Assembly: GCF_009496005.1 (NCBI RefSeq)
Contig: NZ_WIBF01000008.1
Coordinates: 62,001 to 126,000 of the forward strand
Reading direction: 5' to 3'
Length of the DNA stretch: 64,000 nucleotides
Source of the DNA: Tritonibacter litoralis
GTDB taxonomy: Bacteria; Pseudomonadota; Alphaproteobacteria; Rhodobacterales; Rhodobacteraceae
Shown: positions 42,551 to 51,395 of the stretch, piece after piece
Layout of the letters: each line of letters begins with the position of its first letter
Numbering within the stretch: position 1 is the first letter of the stretch
Made by a program: the position numbers and the translations under genes
The notes under the pieces: generated by a model
What the model saw: only the letters and a program-made list of their open reading frames with translations
Told to the model about the DNA's origin: nothing
Databases searched by the model: none

Positions 42551-43477
42551 ATGACAACTGAAACCGAATTGGCCTTTGCCCACCCCGAGGCACGGTCTGT
42601 TGCGACGGCTGATCGACCGTTGGATCGTCTGTCATTGCGCAACCATCTGGCCGAGGTGGAAATCGGAGCGTTTCAAAGCGAACGCAACGTTGTTCAGCGA
42701 CTGCAGTTCAATGTGGTTGTTGAAATCGCGCCTTTGCCCAACGATCTGGGTGATGATGTCGACCGGATCCTGTCCTATGACCGGTTGACCGAGGCGATTG
42801 CGCATGAGCTGGCTGCCGAGCGGTTCAACCTGCTGGAAACGCTGTGCGAACGGGTTGCGGATCGCATCCTGCTTCAGCCACAGGCTGAACGTGTTTTTGT
42901 CCGGATTGAAAAACTGGACCGGGGTCCTGGGGCCCTAGGAGTCGAGATCGTTCGCAAAAAGGGACAAGCCGTTTCGGAGGTGGAGCCTTCTTCCGCTTTG
43001 TCGCCTGTTGTGGCCTTTCTCAGTGAAAAAGCGATGCAGAGCCCCAATTTGACTAGTTGGATTGATCAACTGGCAGCAGGCGCGGCACCAATTGTGTTCT
43101 GCGTGGCCCCGGACAATACGGTGGCCCAAGGGGCGGACACCCAAGCGGCACGGTGGCGCATGGCTCTGCTTGGCGGTGAACTGGCAGCCTGGCGGCTTGC
43201 GGACAAGGACCCACGTTGCGTGGTTGTCGATAACCGCACAGAGCTGGACTGGGCGTTCAAAAATGGGCAGATTAGCGTCTGGGCGCCGACCAAGATTATT
43301 TTGGACACCCCGGAGGGAAGCGCGGTGACCGTTGAAAGTGGCCCGGAACTGGCTCGGTGGTTTGCAGCGTTTATCGGAGCCAAAGAAGTCTTGATCTTTG
43401 GAGGTCCACAGGAACAGGATGGATGGCCGACGACAATGCCCCCGCGCATCATAAACCTGGAGCAACGTGAGCTGTGA
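42551..43477 (+). CDS. folB: Dihydroneopterin aldolase with C-terminal extension
   Basis: 308 residues, where FolB alone is about 120. The FolB domain (about 25-145) shows RLSLRNHLAEVEIGAFQSER, QFNVVVEIAP, DRILSYDRLTEAIAHEL and FNLLETLCERVADRIL. The remaining about 160 residues (from about SALSPVVAFLSEKAMQSPNL) have no recognised domain; they contain IVFCVAPDNTV and EVLIFGGPQEQDG, suggesting an alpha/beta fold. ATG 42551 is preceded by AAGGACAG. The stop overlaps the folP ATG (TGATG), so the folate genes are coupled. Confidence 0.82.
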   Translation: MTTETELAFAHPEARSVATADRPLDRLSLRNHLAEVEIGAFQSERNVVQRLQFNVVVEIAPLPNDLGDDVDRILSYDRLTEAIAHELAAERFNLLETLCERVADRILLQPQAERVFVRIEKLDRGPGALGVEIVRKKGQAVSEVEPSSALSPVVAFLSEKAMQSPNLTSWIDQLAAGAAPIVFCVAPDNTVAQGADTQAARWRMALLGGELAAWRLADKDPRCVVVDNRTELDWAFKNGQISVWAPTKIILDTPEGSAVTVESGPELARWFAAFIGAKEVLIFGGPQEQDGWPTTMPPRIINLEQREL

Positions 43478-44469
43478 TGTATTACCGTCCTCTCGTCCGT
43501 AGCGGGGAGACGCGCCCCGAAGGTGCAATTTCCCTGGCGGCAAGCGCCCTATGGTTTTCTGACGTCGAAATTCATGAGCGCGGTCGCCCGCCACAAATCG
43601 TTCCTGCGGGATTGATCCCGGAAGAGATCCGCAGACGTCTATCGACCCGACGGTCGGCCATCGGTGGCGTGGATATGTCCACCTCCAAGATCATGGGCAT
43701 CCTGAATGTGACCCCGGACAGTTTTTCAGACGGTGGCAAGCACGATGATTATGATGCGGCGTGCGAGGCCGGGCTGCAAATGGTGCGCGACGGGGCGTCA
43801 ATCCTGGACATCGGCGGCGAATCCACCCGGCCAGGCGCGGCCACGGTGGAAGAGGTCGAAGAAATCGCCCGTACCGCGCCCGTGATTGCCGGGATCCGTG
43901 AGAAGAGCGAAGTTCCCATATCCATCGATACGCGCAAAGCGGCGGTCGCGCTGGAAGCTTTGGAAGCCGGGGCGGGGCTGGTCAATGATGTGTCTGGCTT
44001 TACCTTCGACTCGGCGCTTGCCCCCTTGGCTGCGCAGGCCGGCGTGCCGGTTTGCGTGATGCATGCCCAAGGCGACCCGGCGACGATGCAGGATGATCCG
44101 CATTACGACAATGTTCTGTTGGATGTATACGACTTCCTTGCAGAACAGGTCGACAAGCTGGAGGCCATTGGAGTGTTCCGGGATCAGATCGTTGTTGATC
44201 CCGGCATCGGCTTTGGAAAAACCCAGGCACATAATCTGACACTTATGAAAAACATCAGCCTGTTTCACAGTCTAGGCTGTCCTATTCTGTTGGGGGCCTC
44301 GCGCAAGCGGTTCATTGGAGAGATCGGTCAAGCCACCGAGCCACAAGACCGAGCACCGGGATCGATCGCAGTGGCCCTGGCTGCCGTGGCCCAGGGGGTT
44401 CAGATCCTGCGTGTGCACGACGTAGCGGCAACACAACAGGCGTTGCGCCTATGGCAGTCCGTCAGTTAA
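43477..44469 (+). CDS. folP: Dihydropteroate synthase
   Basis: 330 residues. The DHPS signatures are [63 protein letters not shown] and [11 protein letters not shown]. It joins 6-hydroxymethyl-dihydropterin diphosphate to p-aminobenzoate and is the sulfonamide target. About 70 extra N-terminal residues precede the barrel. ATG 43477 overlaps the folB stop. Confidence 0.95.
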   Translation: MYYRPLVRSGETRPEGAISLAASALWFSDVEIHERGRPPQIVPAGLIPEEIRRRLSTRRSAIGGVDMSTSKIMGILNVTPDSFSDGGKHDDYDAACEAGLQMVRDGASILDIGGESTRPGAATVEEVEEIARTAPVIAGIREKSEVPISIDTRKAAVALEALEAGAGLVNDVSGFTFDSALAPLAAQAGVPVCVMHAQGDPATMQDDPHYDNVLLDVYDFLAEQVDKLEAIGVFRDQIVVDPGIGFGKTQAHNLTLMKNISLFHSLGCPILLGASRKRFIGEIGQATEPQDRAPGSIAVALAAVAQGVQILRVHDVAATQQALRLWQSVS

Positions 44470-44524
44470 TCTGCAGCCAAAAGAGACCCGGCACCCGATC
44501 GGGCTGATCATGCGAGGCAAAATG

Positions 44525-45865
44525 ATGCGGAAGCTTTTTGGAACCGATGGCGTGCGGGGCACAGCCAATATTCATCCGATGACCGCCGAGATGGCCTTGC
44601 GCATCGGGGCCGCTGTCGGGCGTTACTTCCGCCGTGACAGCGGCAGCGGACACCGGGTGGTGATTGGCAAAGACACGCGCCTGTCGGGTTACATGTTCGA
44701 AAGCGCACTGACAGCAGGTCTGACCTCAACAGGGATGAATGTGTTGTTGCTTGGGCCCGTGCCTACACCTGCTGTGGGGCTCATGACCCGATCCATGCGT
44801 GCGGATCTGGGGGTTATGATTTCGGCCAGCCACAATCCTGCAGATGACAATGGGATCAAATTCTTTGGCCCCGACGGGTTTAAACTGTCAGATGCCGCTG
44901 AGATGGAGATCGAGGCGTTGATCGAAGCCGGTGTGGACTGTGCGCAATCCCATAACATCGGTCGTGCGAAACGCGTTGATGATGCACGGTTTCGCTATGG
45001 CGAGCGCGTCAAAAGCTCCTTGTCCCGTGATGTGCGGCTTGAAGGGTTGAAGGTCGTGGTGGACTGCGCAAATGGCGCTGCTCACCGCGCCGCGCCAGAG
45101 ATCCTGTGGGAGCTTGGTGCCGAGGTGATCCCTGTGGGCGTGTCACCGGATGGACGCAACATCAATCGCGACTGCGGGTCCACCAAACCGGCGGCAGCAG
45201 CCGAGACCGTGGTGGCCCATGGCGCGGATGTGGGCATCTGTCTGGATGGGGATGCGGACCGGGTGATCATGATTGATGAAACCGGCGCGATTGCGGATGG
45301 AGACCAGCTGATGGCGCTGTTGGCGCGCCAGTGGCACCGCGATGGCCGTCTGAAAGGCAACGCGCTGGTGGCGACCGTGATGTCGAACCTGGGTCTTGAA
45401 CGGGCGCTGAACGCCGATGGCATCGCGTTGGAGCGGACAGCCGTGGGCGACCGTTATGTCGTGGAGCGCATGCGTGAGCAGGGCTTTAATCTGGGGGGCG
45501 AACAGTCGGGCCATATTGTGATGACTGACTTTGCCACCACCGGCGACGGGCTGATGGCGGGGCTACATTTCCTGGCTGAGATGGTCCGCACGGACAAAAA
45601 GGCCTCGGAACTGGCGCGTCAGTTCACGCCGGTGCCTCAGCTCCTTAAAAACGTGCGCTATAAAGCCGGGCAAACCCCGCTCGAAAACGACAGCGTGCAG
45701 GACGCAATCGCCTCTGCAGAGGAGATGTTGAACGGTCAGGGGCGGCTACTTATTCGTAAATCCGGGACCGAACCGCTGATCCGGGTGATGGCGGAGTGTG
45801 AGGACGAGAGCCTTTTGTCTGCAACCACGAATTTGGTCGTGAAGGCGGTCGAGGCTTCGGTGTAA
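44525..45865 (+). CDS. glmM: Phosphoglucosamine mutase
   Basis: 446 residues. It begins [15 protein letters not shown]. The phosphoserine is Ser102 in MISASHNP, the metal loop is [13 protein letters not shown], and the C-terminal phosphate site is [12 protein letters not shown]. It converts glucosamine-6-P to glucosamine-1-P for UDP-GlcNAc. Start: two ATGs (44522, 44525) follow GAGG; 44525 has the better spacing. folP-glmM adjacency is common in proteobacteria. Confidence 0.95.
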   Translation: MRKLFGTDGVRGTANIHPMTAEMALRIGAAVGRYFRRDSGSGHRVVIGKDTRLSGYMFESALTAGLTSTGMNVLLLGPVPTPAVGLMTRSMRADLGVMISASHNPADDNGIKFFGPDGFKLSDAAEMEIEALIEAGVDCAQSHNIGRAKRVDDARFRYGERVKSSLSRDVRLEGLKVVVDCANGAAHRAAPEILWELGAEVIPVGVSPDGRNINRDCGSTKPAAAAETVVAHGADVGICLDGDADRVIMIDETGAIADGDQLMALLARQWHRDGRLKGNALVATVMSNLGLERALNADGIALERTAVGDRYVVERMREQGFNLGGEQSGHIVMTDFATTGDGLMAGLHFLAEMVRTDKKASELARQFTPVPQLLKNVRYKAGQTPLENDSVQDAIASAEEMLNGQGRLLIRKSGTEPLIRVMAECEDESLLSATTNLVVKAVEASV

Positions 45866-46261
45866 CGCAGCGCAGTGACGGACCGTGTGCCCTCGGGTTG
45901 TGATCCATTCGCACATGGCGTTCACCGACGCTCTTTTCCGTCACGCCCATTTCCTGCGTTTCCGCGAGAGTTTGAAAATTCCCCTCGCGGTGATGCCTAT
46001 GTGATGCCCGCGTCACCGCTGGAACTGTCCGAAACCACACGCATCGACCGTTTCGCAAGCTCGGTATCACCACCGAGTGTCAGCTGTTTTCTATGGTGTT
46101 TGACGCAATCTGACGCAGCGGCCGAATGGCGATTTTCTGATGCTGTTGCAACCTTTAACCATGACAGCTCCATTCTGTCTCTTTAAGGCGTACATTCCGT
46201 AAGAAACCGGATACTGTGGTGCGATTGACGCAGTAAATGAAAAAGGTCCAAGGGCGACGCG
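45866..46261. other. Intergenic region between glmM and the MarR gene
   Basis: 396 bases without a convincing gene. Open frames exist (for example 45875-46186, plus) but are Pro/Arg/Ser-rich without ribosome site or domain. It should hold the glmM transcript end and the MarR promoter. No strong terminator hairpin is visible. Two TGACGCA-type repeats (about 46101-46107 and 46112-46118) are seen. Confidence 0.5.
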
Positions 46262-46780
46262 ATGGATGTTTTGGATGTAAATACAACAAGAACACGTTTG
46301 TTGGCTCTGTCTCAGCTCGAAGAGCATCTGTCGTTTCGTGTATCTCGATTGAGCAAGCTTATGGACAATCACTCCGCCAAAAACATCCGACACCCGCAAC
46401 TGAACCTGACCGATTACCGGATCTTGTTGGTGCTGGACTTGTTTCACGAAACCAGCGCGGCGGATTTGTCGCGTATTATGGTGATTGATCGGGCGCAGAT
46501 CAGCCGCTCTGTGGCGGCGTTGCGTACAGGTGCATTTCTGGAAGAGCGCACAGATCCCAAGAACAAGCGGCGCAAGCTGTTGCGGCTCTCGGCAAAAGGG
46601 ACAGACGCGCTGTCCGGTGAACAGCCGTTTTTTTCTGCGCGCCAAGCTGAGTTCGAGGACCTGCTGAGCCCGGACGAGCTGGCTGGGCTGACGGCTGCGA
46701 TTGACAAGCTTTCACGGCATTTGGCGCAGGAACTTGGCGAACCGCAGGCCATTCCGGCGTCAGAACAGCAAAAGCCCTGA
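46262..46780 (+). CDS. MarR family transcriptional regulator
   Basis: 172 residues. The winged helix-turn-helix occupies about 40-125: LNLTDYRILLVLDLFHETS, ADLSRIMVIDRAQISRSVAA, LRTGAFLEERTDPKNKRRKL. It converges on hppD, and a perfect palindrome of MarR-operator style lies over the hppD promoter, so it is the natural candidate to control tyrosine degradation. That link is inferred. No copy of the same palindrome is seen in front of its own start. Confidence 0.88.
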   Translation: MDVLDVNTTRTRLLALSQLEEHLSFRVSRLSKLMDNHSAKNIRHPQLNLTDYRILLVLDLFHETSAADLSRIMVIDRAQISRSVAALRTGAFLEERTDPKNKRRKLLRLSAKGTDALSGEQPFFSARQAEFEDLLSPDELAGLTAAIDKLSRHLAQELGEPQAIPASEQQKP

Positions 46781-46799
46781 CCCAACAAACGGGTAAGGG
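46775..46799 (-). terminator. Probable terminator of hppD
   Basis: CCCTGACCC-AACAAAC-GGGTAAGGG with one mismatch; on the minus strand it leads into CTTTTGC. It overlaps the marR stop codon. Confidence 0.5.
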
Positions 46800-46812
46800 C
46801 AAAAGGCTTAAA

Positions 46813-47919
46813 TTACTTGCCCGCCTTCAAGACACCGCGCTGAATTTGATCGGCCTCAATGGATTCAAACAACGCCTGGAAGTTGCCTTCGCCAAAGCCA
46901 TCATCGCCTTTGCGCTGAATGAACTCGAAGAAGATCGGGCCAATCACGGTTTTGGAGAAGATCTGCAGCAAAATCCGGGTCATGCCGCCATCCACAACGC
47001 CTTCGCCGTCAATCAGAATGCCGTGATCCTTCATCCGTTCAATGGGCTCTTCGTGCCCAGTGACGCGATCATGGGACATGTCGTAATAGGTGTTCGGCGG
47101 CTTCGGCATGAACTTGATTCCATTTTCTGAAATCTCATCCACCGCGTCATAGATCCCCTCGGTCCCGACAGCGATATGCTGGATGCCTTCGCCCTTGTAA
47201 CGGCGCAGGTATTCTTCGATCTGGCTTTTATCGTCCTTGCTTTCGTTGATCGGGATACGGATCTTGCCGTCTGGCGAGGTCAACGCGCGCGAAAACAGCC
47301 CGGTCTGCTGGCCTTTGATGTCAAAGAAGCGGATTTCTTTGAAGTTGAAAGCCTTGGCGTAAAAATCATACCAGGTCGACATATTGCCACGCTGGACGTT
47401 GTGTGTGAGGTGGTCGAGGTAATAGAAACTCGCGCCCTTTGGCTTGGGGTCTTCTTCGCCCAGCCAGTCAAATTCAGCACTATAGCAGGAGCCTTTGTCG
47501 CCATAAGTGTCGACAAAATACAAAAGCGACCCGCCGATGCCGACAACAGCCGGAACATCCATTGATTTTCCGGGGCCGGTGTATTCTTTGGCACCGTAGT
47601 CCAGCGCGCACTTCAGCGCGTGTTGGGCATCCACTACCCGCCAGGCCATTGCCGGCGCACAGGGACCATGTGCTTCGACAAATTCGGCAGCGTGGCTTCC
47701 GGCTTCGCGGTTGATGAGATAATTGATGTCCCCTTGACGATACAGGGAAATATCCCTGGTCTTGTGTCGCGCCACCTCAACATAGCCCATCTTTTCAAAC
47801 AATTCCTCCAGCGCGCCTGCGTCTGGATGGGCGAATTCTACAAATTCAAACCCGTCGGTTCCGGCAATATTGTTTTCATCGATGGTGGCTTTGGGTGCGT
47901 CATGTGGAAAAGGACCCAT
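46813..47919 (-). CDS. hppD: 4-hydroxyphenylpyruvate dioxygenase
   Basis: 368 residues in two VOC-type halves. The Fe(II) ligands are visible: His170 (LDHLTHNVQRG), His248 (IQHIAVGT) and Glu332 (FFEFIQRKGDDGFGEGNF). It converts 4-hydroxyphenylpyruvate to homogentisate in tyrosine catabolism. ATG 47919 is preceded by GGAGGA; a longer in-frame start at 47997 would precede this Shine-Dalgarno sequence. hmgA and fahA are not in the window. Confidence 0.96.
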   Translation of the reverse strand: MGPFPHDAPKATIDENNIAGTDGFEFVEFAHPDAGALEELFEKMGYVEVARHKTRDISLYRQGDINYLINREAGSHAAEFVEAHGPCAPAMAWRVVDAQHALKCALDYGAKEYTGPGKSMDVPAVVGIGGSLLYFVDTYGDKGSCYSAEFDWLGEEDPKPKGASFYYLDHLTHNVQRGNMSTWYDFYAKAFNFKEIRFFDIKGQQTGLFSRALTSPDGKIRIPINESKDDKSQIEEYLRRYKGEGIQHIAVGTEGIYDAVDEISENGIKFMPKPPNTYYDMSHDRVTGHEEPIERMKDHGILIDGEGVVDGGMTRILLQIFSKTVIGPIFFEFIQRKGDDGFGEGNFQALFESIEADQIQRGVLKAGK

Positions 47920-48032
47920 GGTCGTTCCTCCATTGCTGGTCGCGCTGACGTGCCCTTGACGCGACAAACAAACTCCCGGCCCGCGGGGATCCGCCACGAA
48001 TAATGGGGATCAGGGGCATCTTTTCCAATATG

Positions 48033-48048
48033 TGTTGACTTGTCAACA
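48033..48048. promoter_or_regulatory. Perfect palindrome over the hppD promoter (MarR-type operator candidate)
   Basis: TGTTGACTTGTCAACA, 7-2-7, all pairs matched. On the minus strand TTGACA (48041-48046) could be the -35 box, with AAAGAT 17 bases on as a weak -10, so a protein bound here would block hppD transcription. It lies 114 bases upstream of the hppD ATG. Confidence 0.6.
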
Positions 48049-48083
48049 TTTATGATCGCCTAAAACCGAAATCAAAACGCAAA

Positions 48084-48110
48084 ACCGCCGCACCCAATCG
48101 GGGCGGCGGT
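48084..48110 (-). terminator. Rho-independent terminator of the Gfo/Idh/MocA gene
   Basis: ACCGCCGC-accc-aatc-ggg-GCGGCGGT; on the minus strand the hairpin is followed by TTTTG, 28 bases after the stop codon. Confidence 0.7.
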
Positions 48111-48137
48111 CTGTGACTATTCGTGGCTTGAGGTGGG

Positions 48138-49262
48138 TCAGAGCGTCACACGGCTTCCGTTCGCGCGGGCAGAGGCGGCCATTGCATGGATCACCTTCTC
48201 AAACCCAAGCGCGTCCGCGAAATTCGGATGCGCGTCAGTACCGGTTTGGATCGCATCCACAAATCGCGCAGCTTCGATGATTTTGAGATCATTGAACCCA
48301 AGCTGATGGCCAGGGGCCGGGCAAAACTGACCATAGGGGCCGTGTTCCGGACCAGTTAAAATGGTTTTAAACCCCTGTGTCCTCTTGGGGCCTTCATTCA
48401 CATATAGCTGCAATTCGTTCATGCGTTCTTGGTCAAAACACAGCATCCCCTTGGTGCCGTGAACCTCCCAAGCCAGGCGGTTCTTGCGGCCCCATGCAGA
48501 GCGAGAGGTGGACAGCGAGCCCTGAACGCCGCTGGCAAATCGCACCAGCGCAGTTGCGGTGTCTTCATTTTCAACCGTTGCTGCGCCAGTCCCATCTGCA
48601 AGAGGGCGCGTTTCATGGACAGTCTGCATGTCCGCAATCAGGCTTTCAACCGGGCCACAGAGGCCATAGGCCATTGAGACCAGATGGCACCCAAGATCGC
48701 CCAATGTGCCAAGGCCTGCATCGGCAAGTTTTGCACGCCAGGTCCAGGCCAGGTTGGGGTCTGCCTGATAATCCTCATCCACCCAGCCGCGGAAATGAAC
48801 AATGCGGCCAATGATGCCATCTTTGATCAGCTGCTGCGCGTGGGTGAAGGCCGGGTTGTGAATATAGTTATACCCAACCATTGTCTGCACGCCTTGCGTA
48901 GCGGCGGCCTTTGACATTTCTTGCGCCTCGGCCAGGGTGAGGGCCATCGGTTTCTCGCACCACACATGTTTTCCAGCATGGATGGCGGCCAGAGCCATCT
49001 CTTTGTGCAGGTGGTTCGGCGTTGTGATTGAAACAACGTCGACATTGGGATCCGCCACTGCCGCTTGCCAGTCCTCCGTTGCGCGGGCAAAACCAAATTG
49101 GGCTTGCGTGGCCTGCGCCTGTGCAAGGGGCATATCACACAGCAGTTCCAATTGGATCTCGCGCGCGCCGCCCATAACCGCGCGCAAGTTGCGCCACGCA
49201 AGCGCATGTGTTTTGCCCATAAAGCCGGTGCCGACCAGGGCTACATTTAACGGTGTTCCCAT
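48138..49262 (-). CDS. Gfo/Idh/MocA family NAD(P)-dependent oxidoreductase
   Basis: 374 residues. The Rossmann start is LNVALVGTGFMGKTHALAW; the conserved EKP is in VWCEKPMALTLAEAQEM, and the C-terminal domain shows GTLGDLGCHLVSMAYGL with the catalytic-type His. It diverges from the RpiR regulator, with an IolR-type site in between, which suggests that it belongs to inositol (myo-, scyllo- or chiro-) oxidation or epimer handling. Whether it is the main inositol 2-dehydrogenase (IolG) cannot be read from the sequence. Confidence 0.85.
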   Translation of the reverse strand: MGTPLNVALVGTGFMGKTHALAWRNLRAVMGGAREIQLELLCDMPLAQAQATQAQFGFARATEDWQAAVADPNVDVVSITTPNHLHKEMALAAIHAGKHVWCEKPMALTLAEAQEMSKAAATQGVQTMVGYNYIHNPAFTHAQQLIKDGIIGRIVHFRGWVDEDYQADPNLAWTWRAKLADAGLGTLGDLGCHLVSMAYGLCGPVESLIADMQTVHETRPLADGTGAATVENEDTATALVRFASGVQGSLSTSRSAWGRKNRLAWEVHGTKGMLCFDQERMNELQLYVNEGPKRTQGFKTILTGPEHGPYGQFCPAPGHQLGFNDLKIIEAARFVDAIQTGTDAHPNFADALGFEKVIHAMAASARANGSRVTL

Positions 49263-49298
49263 GTGCTCCTCCCCAAAAGCTCCTCCTGAGATTCATCG

Positions 49299-49314
49299 TG
49301 GAATTTTCATTCCA
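49299..49314. promoter_or_regulatory. IolR-type operator 1
   Basis: TGGAAT-TTTC-ATTCCA, a perfect palindrome equal to GGAA-N6-TTCC, the pattern reported (from memory) for rhizobial IolR. It lies between the oxidoreductase and the RpiR gene, 37 and 54 bases from their starts. Confidence 0.65.
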
Positions 49315-49367
49315 ATATCGCTATCCTGCTTCCATGACGTTCTGTCAATGACTTTCAGGAGATGCCC

Positions 49368-50186
49368 ATGACCGCGCGGCTGGCCCCAAAAAACATCGAT
49401 GAATTTAATGCCCGGCTTAAGGACGTGTCGCAGGATCTTCCAAAACGCATGAAGCAATGCGCAACCTATGTGGCCGAAAACACCGAACGAATTGCAGTCT
49501 CGACCGTTGCGGAAATGGCAAGTGCGGCAGGTGTTCAGCCGTCGGCCATGATGCGGTTTTGTTCCGTCATGGGGTTTGCGGGCTTTAGCGAAATGCAAAA
49601 GCTGTTTCGAACTGCCTATTCTCCGGGGCTACCGGATTACACCACACGGTTGGCCAATCTGCGCGAGCGCGGCGCAGATAGTCCAGCGTCTTTGCTGGCG
49701 GAATTTGTGGATGCGGGTCGTATGTCATTGGAAAATCTCGCTAATGTTGTGGATCCGAGAGTTCTGGATGAGGCCGTCGTGTCTTTGTCTGGGGCACAGA
49801 TGATTCACGTCGTGGGCTTTCGAAGAGCTTTTCCGGTTGCAACCTACCTGACCTATGCATTTGAAAAAATGGAAGTTCCATGCATGTTGCACGAGGGCAC
49901 AGGTAAGCTTGATCATCGCCATGCTCTGCGGGGAGGGGATGCTGTGATTGCGATTTCATTTGCCCCTTATAGTCAAGAGACAGTGGACCTGGCGCAAGCA
50001 GCAGCCGACCGCGGGCTTCCCGTTGTGGCCATTACCGATACTGTCATGAGCCCGCTGCATATCCCGGGCGTGCGGCCCATTTCGGTCTCTGAGGTGGATT
50101 TTGGGTCGTTTCGAGCGCTCTCCGCGACGCTTTCGCTTGCGATCACGATTGCCGTGGCCGTTGGATCGCGTCGGGTGGAAAAATAA
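49368..50186 (+). CDS. RpiR/MurR family regulator, IolR-like
   Basis: 272 residues. An N-terminal HTH of the RpiR type (MKQCATYVAENTERIAVSTV, AEMASAAGVQPSAMMRFC, FAGFSEMQKLFRTAY) and a C-terminal SIS sugar-phosphate domain (MIHVVGFRRAFPVATYLTYA, GGDAVIAISFAPYSQETVDL, GLPVVAITDT). In rhizobia an RpiR-type IolR represses inositol genes and is relieved by a pathway intermediate. ATG 49368 is chosen because AGGAG abuts the ATG at 49362 and is correctly spaced for 49368. Located between two matching operator sites. Confidence 0.88.
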   Translation: MTARLAPKNIDEFNARLKDVSQDLPKRMKQCATYVAENTERIAVSTVAEMASAAGVQPSAMMRFCSVMGFAGFSEMQKLFRTAYSPGLPDYTTRLANLRERGADSPASLLAEFVDAGRMSLENLANVVDPRVLDEAVVSLSGAQMIHVVGFRRAFPVATYLTYAFEKMEVPCMLHEGTGKLDHRHALRGGDAVIAISFAPYSQETVDLAQAAADRGLPVVAITDTVMSPLHIPGVRPISVSEVDFGSFRALSATLSLAITIAVAVGSRRVEK

Positions 50187-50215
50187 TGGAATAAAACACT
50201 TGTATTGCCTCTCAA

Positions 50216-50231
50216 TAGAATGAATATTCCA
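50216..50231. promoter_or_regulatory. IolR-type operator 2
   Basis: TAGAAT-GAAT-ATTCCA, the same 6-4-6 design as operator 1 with one mismatch. It is 167 bases before the binding-protein start, where the operon promoter should be. A lone half-site TGGAAT lies at 50187-50192. Confidence 0.55.
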
Positions 50232-50356
50232 TATGGCGGGAGGGCGGTGATTCCAATTTTCGAACTGGACCACCAGCACAGGAGGAACGTGCAAGGAAGC
50301 TTTTCTGCTTTGTAATCTGTGAAACTGCGCCAATCGCGGAGTGGATCGAATTTTGA

Positions 50357-50374
50357 GCCGAGCAAAAGCTCGGC
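50357..50374 (+). other. Leader hairpin before the binding-protein gene
   Basis: GCCGAGC-AAAA-GCTCGGC just ahead of the GGGAGGAG ribosome site. No U-tract follows, so it may protect the 5' end of the mRNA. Confidence 0.45.
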
Positions 50375-50397
50375 AGGATAACTGGGAGGAGAATAAT

Positions 50398-51318
50398 ATG
50401 AAACGAGTATTAGCAGGGGTTGTCACAGCCGCCAGTCTGAGCATGGCTGCGCAAGCCGTTGCGCAAGAGATCATCGTGGTGGCTCATGGCCAAGCGAATG
50501 ACCCGTTCTGGTCTGTTGTTAAGAACGGCGTGGAAGAGGCTGGCAAGGACACGGGCGCGAACGTTGATTTCCGCTCTCCTGAGACCTTTGATATGGTTGC
50601 AATGTCGCAGTTGATTGACGCAGCCGTGAACCAGGAGCCCGACGGTCTGGTCGTGTCGATCCCAGATGCGGACGCGCTTGGCCCGTCAATCGAACGCGCG
50701 GTAGAAGCAGGTATCCCCGTGATTTCGATCAACTCTGGTTCTGATGTGTCCAAGGGTCTGGGCGCGCTGCTGCATGTGGGTCAGGACGAATATGATGCGG
50801 GCAAGGCTGCGGGCGAGAAGCTTGCGGGCATGGGCGGCACCTCTGCGATCTGTGTGAACCAGGAAGTTGGCAATGTTGCGCTGGATCTGCGCTGCGAGGG
50901 TTTCCTTGCGGGATTTGGCGGCACGGGGTCTGTTCTTCCGACCACCAATGACCCGACCGAGGTTGAGGCCAAGGTTGCGGCGGCGCTGTCGTCTGATGAG
51001 AGCATCGACACCATCATGGCGCTGGGAGCGTCGACTGCGGGTGAGCCTGCGGTTGCGGCGGCCAAAGCGTCTGGCCGTGATGTGAATGTTGCCACGTTTG
51101 ATATGTCTGCGCCGTTCCTGCAGTCGATCATGGCGGGCGACGCGGCCTTTGCAATTGACCAGCAGCAGTTCCTGCAGGGGTACCTGGCGGTGAACTTCCT
51201 GGCGCTGCACGCCAAATACGGTCTGATGCCGGGTGGCAATGTGCCGTCTGGTCCGAACCTGATCACCGCCGACAAAGCCGGTCAGGTTGTTGATCTGTCG
51301 GCCAAGGGCATCCGCTAA
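50398..51318 (+). CDS. Periplasmic sugar (inositol) ABC-transporter binding protein
   Basis: 306 residues. Signal peptide MKRVLAGVVTAASLSMAAQA, cut near VAQE, then a type I periplasmic-binding fold (IIVVAHGQANDPFWSVVKNG, GLVVSIPDADALGPSIERA, VGQDEYDAGKAAGEKLAGMG, QQQFLQGYLAVNFLALHAKY). It resembles IbpA-type inositol-binding proteins, and the neighbours iolC/iolD support that substrate. A strong GGGAGGAG precedes the ATG. Two hairpins after the stop should raise its abundance over the permease. Confidence 0.88.
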   Translation: MKRVLAGVVTAASLSMAAQAVAQEIIVVAHGQANDPFWSVVKNGVEEAGKDTGANVDFRSPETFDMVAMSQLIDAAVNQEPDGLVVSIPDADALGPSIERAVEAGIPVISINSGSDVSKGLGALLHVGQDEYDAGKAAGEKLAGMGGTSAICVNQEVGNVALDLRCEGFLAGFGGTGSVLPTTNDPTEVEAKVAAALSSDESIDTIMALGASTAGEPAVAAAKASGRDVNVATFDMSAPFLQSIMAGDAAFAIDQQQFLQGYLAVNFLALHAKYGLMPGGNVPSGPNLITADKAGQVVDLSAKGIR

Positions 51319-51326
51319 GCCCGGGC

Positions 51327-51373
51327 CGGATTTAATCCGAATGCAACCAAACGGAGCGGCGCGTCAGGCGCCG
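51327..51373 (+). other. Two intercistronic stem-loops after the binding-protein gene
   Basis: CGGAT-TTA-ATCCG (51327-51339) and CGGCGC-GTCAG-GCGCCG (51357-51373). Neither has a U-tract. In binding-protein operons such loops stop 3' exonucleases and let the binding protein exceed the membrane parts; that role is inferred here. Confidence 0.55.
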
Positions 51374-51395
51374 TTCCTCACTCTGGGAGGAAGAC

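Noticed and set aside
45875-46186. 103-codon plus-strand frame after glmM
   Set aside because: Pro/Arg/Ser-rich, no ribosome site, no domain, and it fills an intergenic region without coupling to a neighbour.
48033-48048. Reading the hppD palindrome as an FNR box
   Set aside because: The half-sites TTGAC/GTCAA are separated by two bases, whereas FNR needs four. A MarR-type operator fits better.
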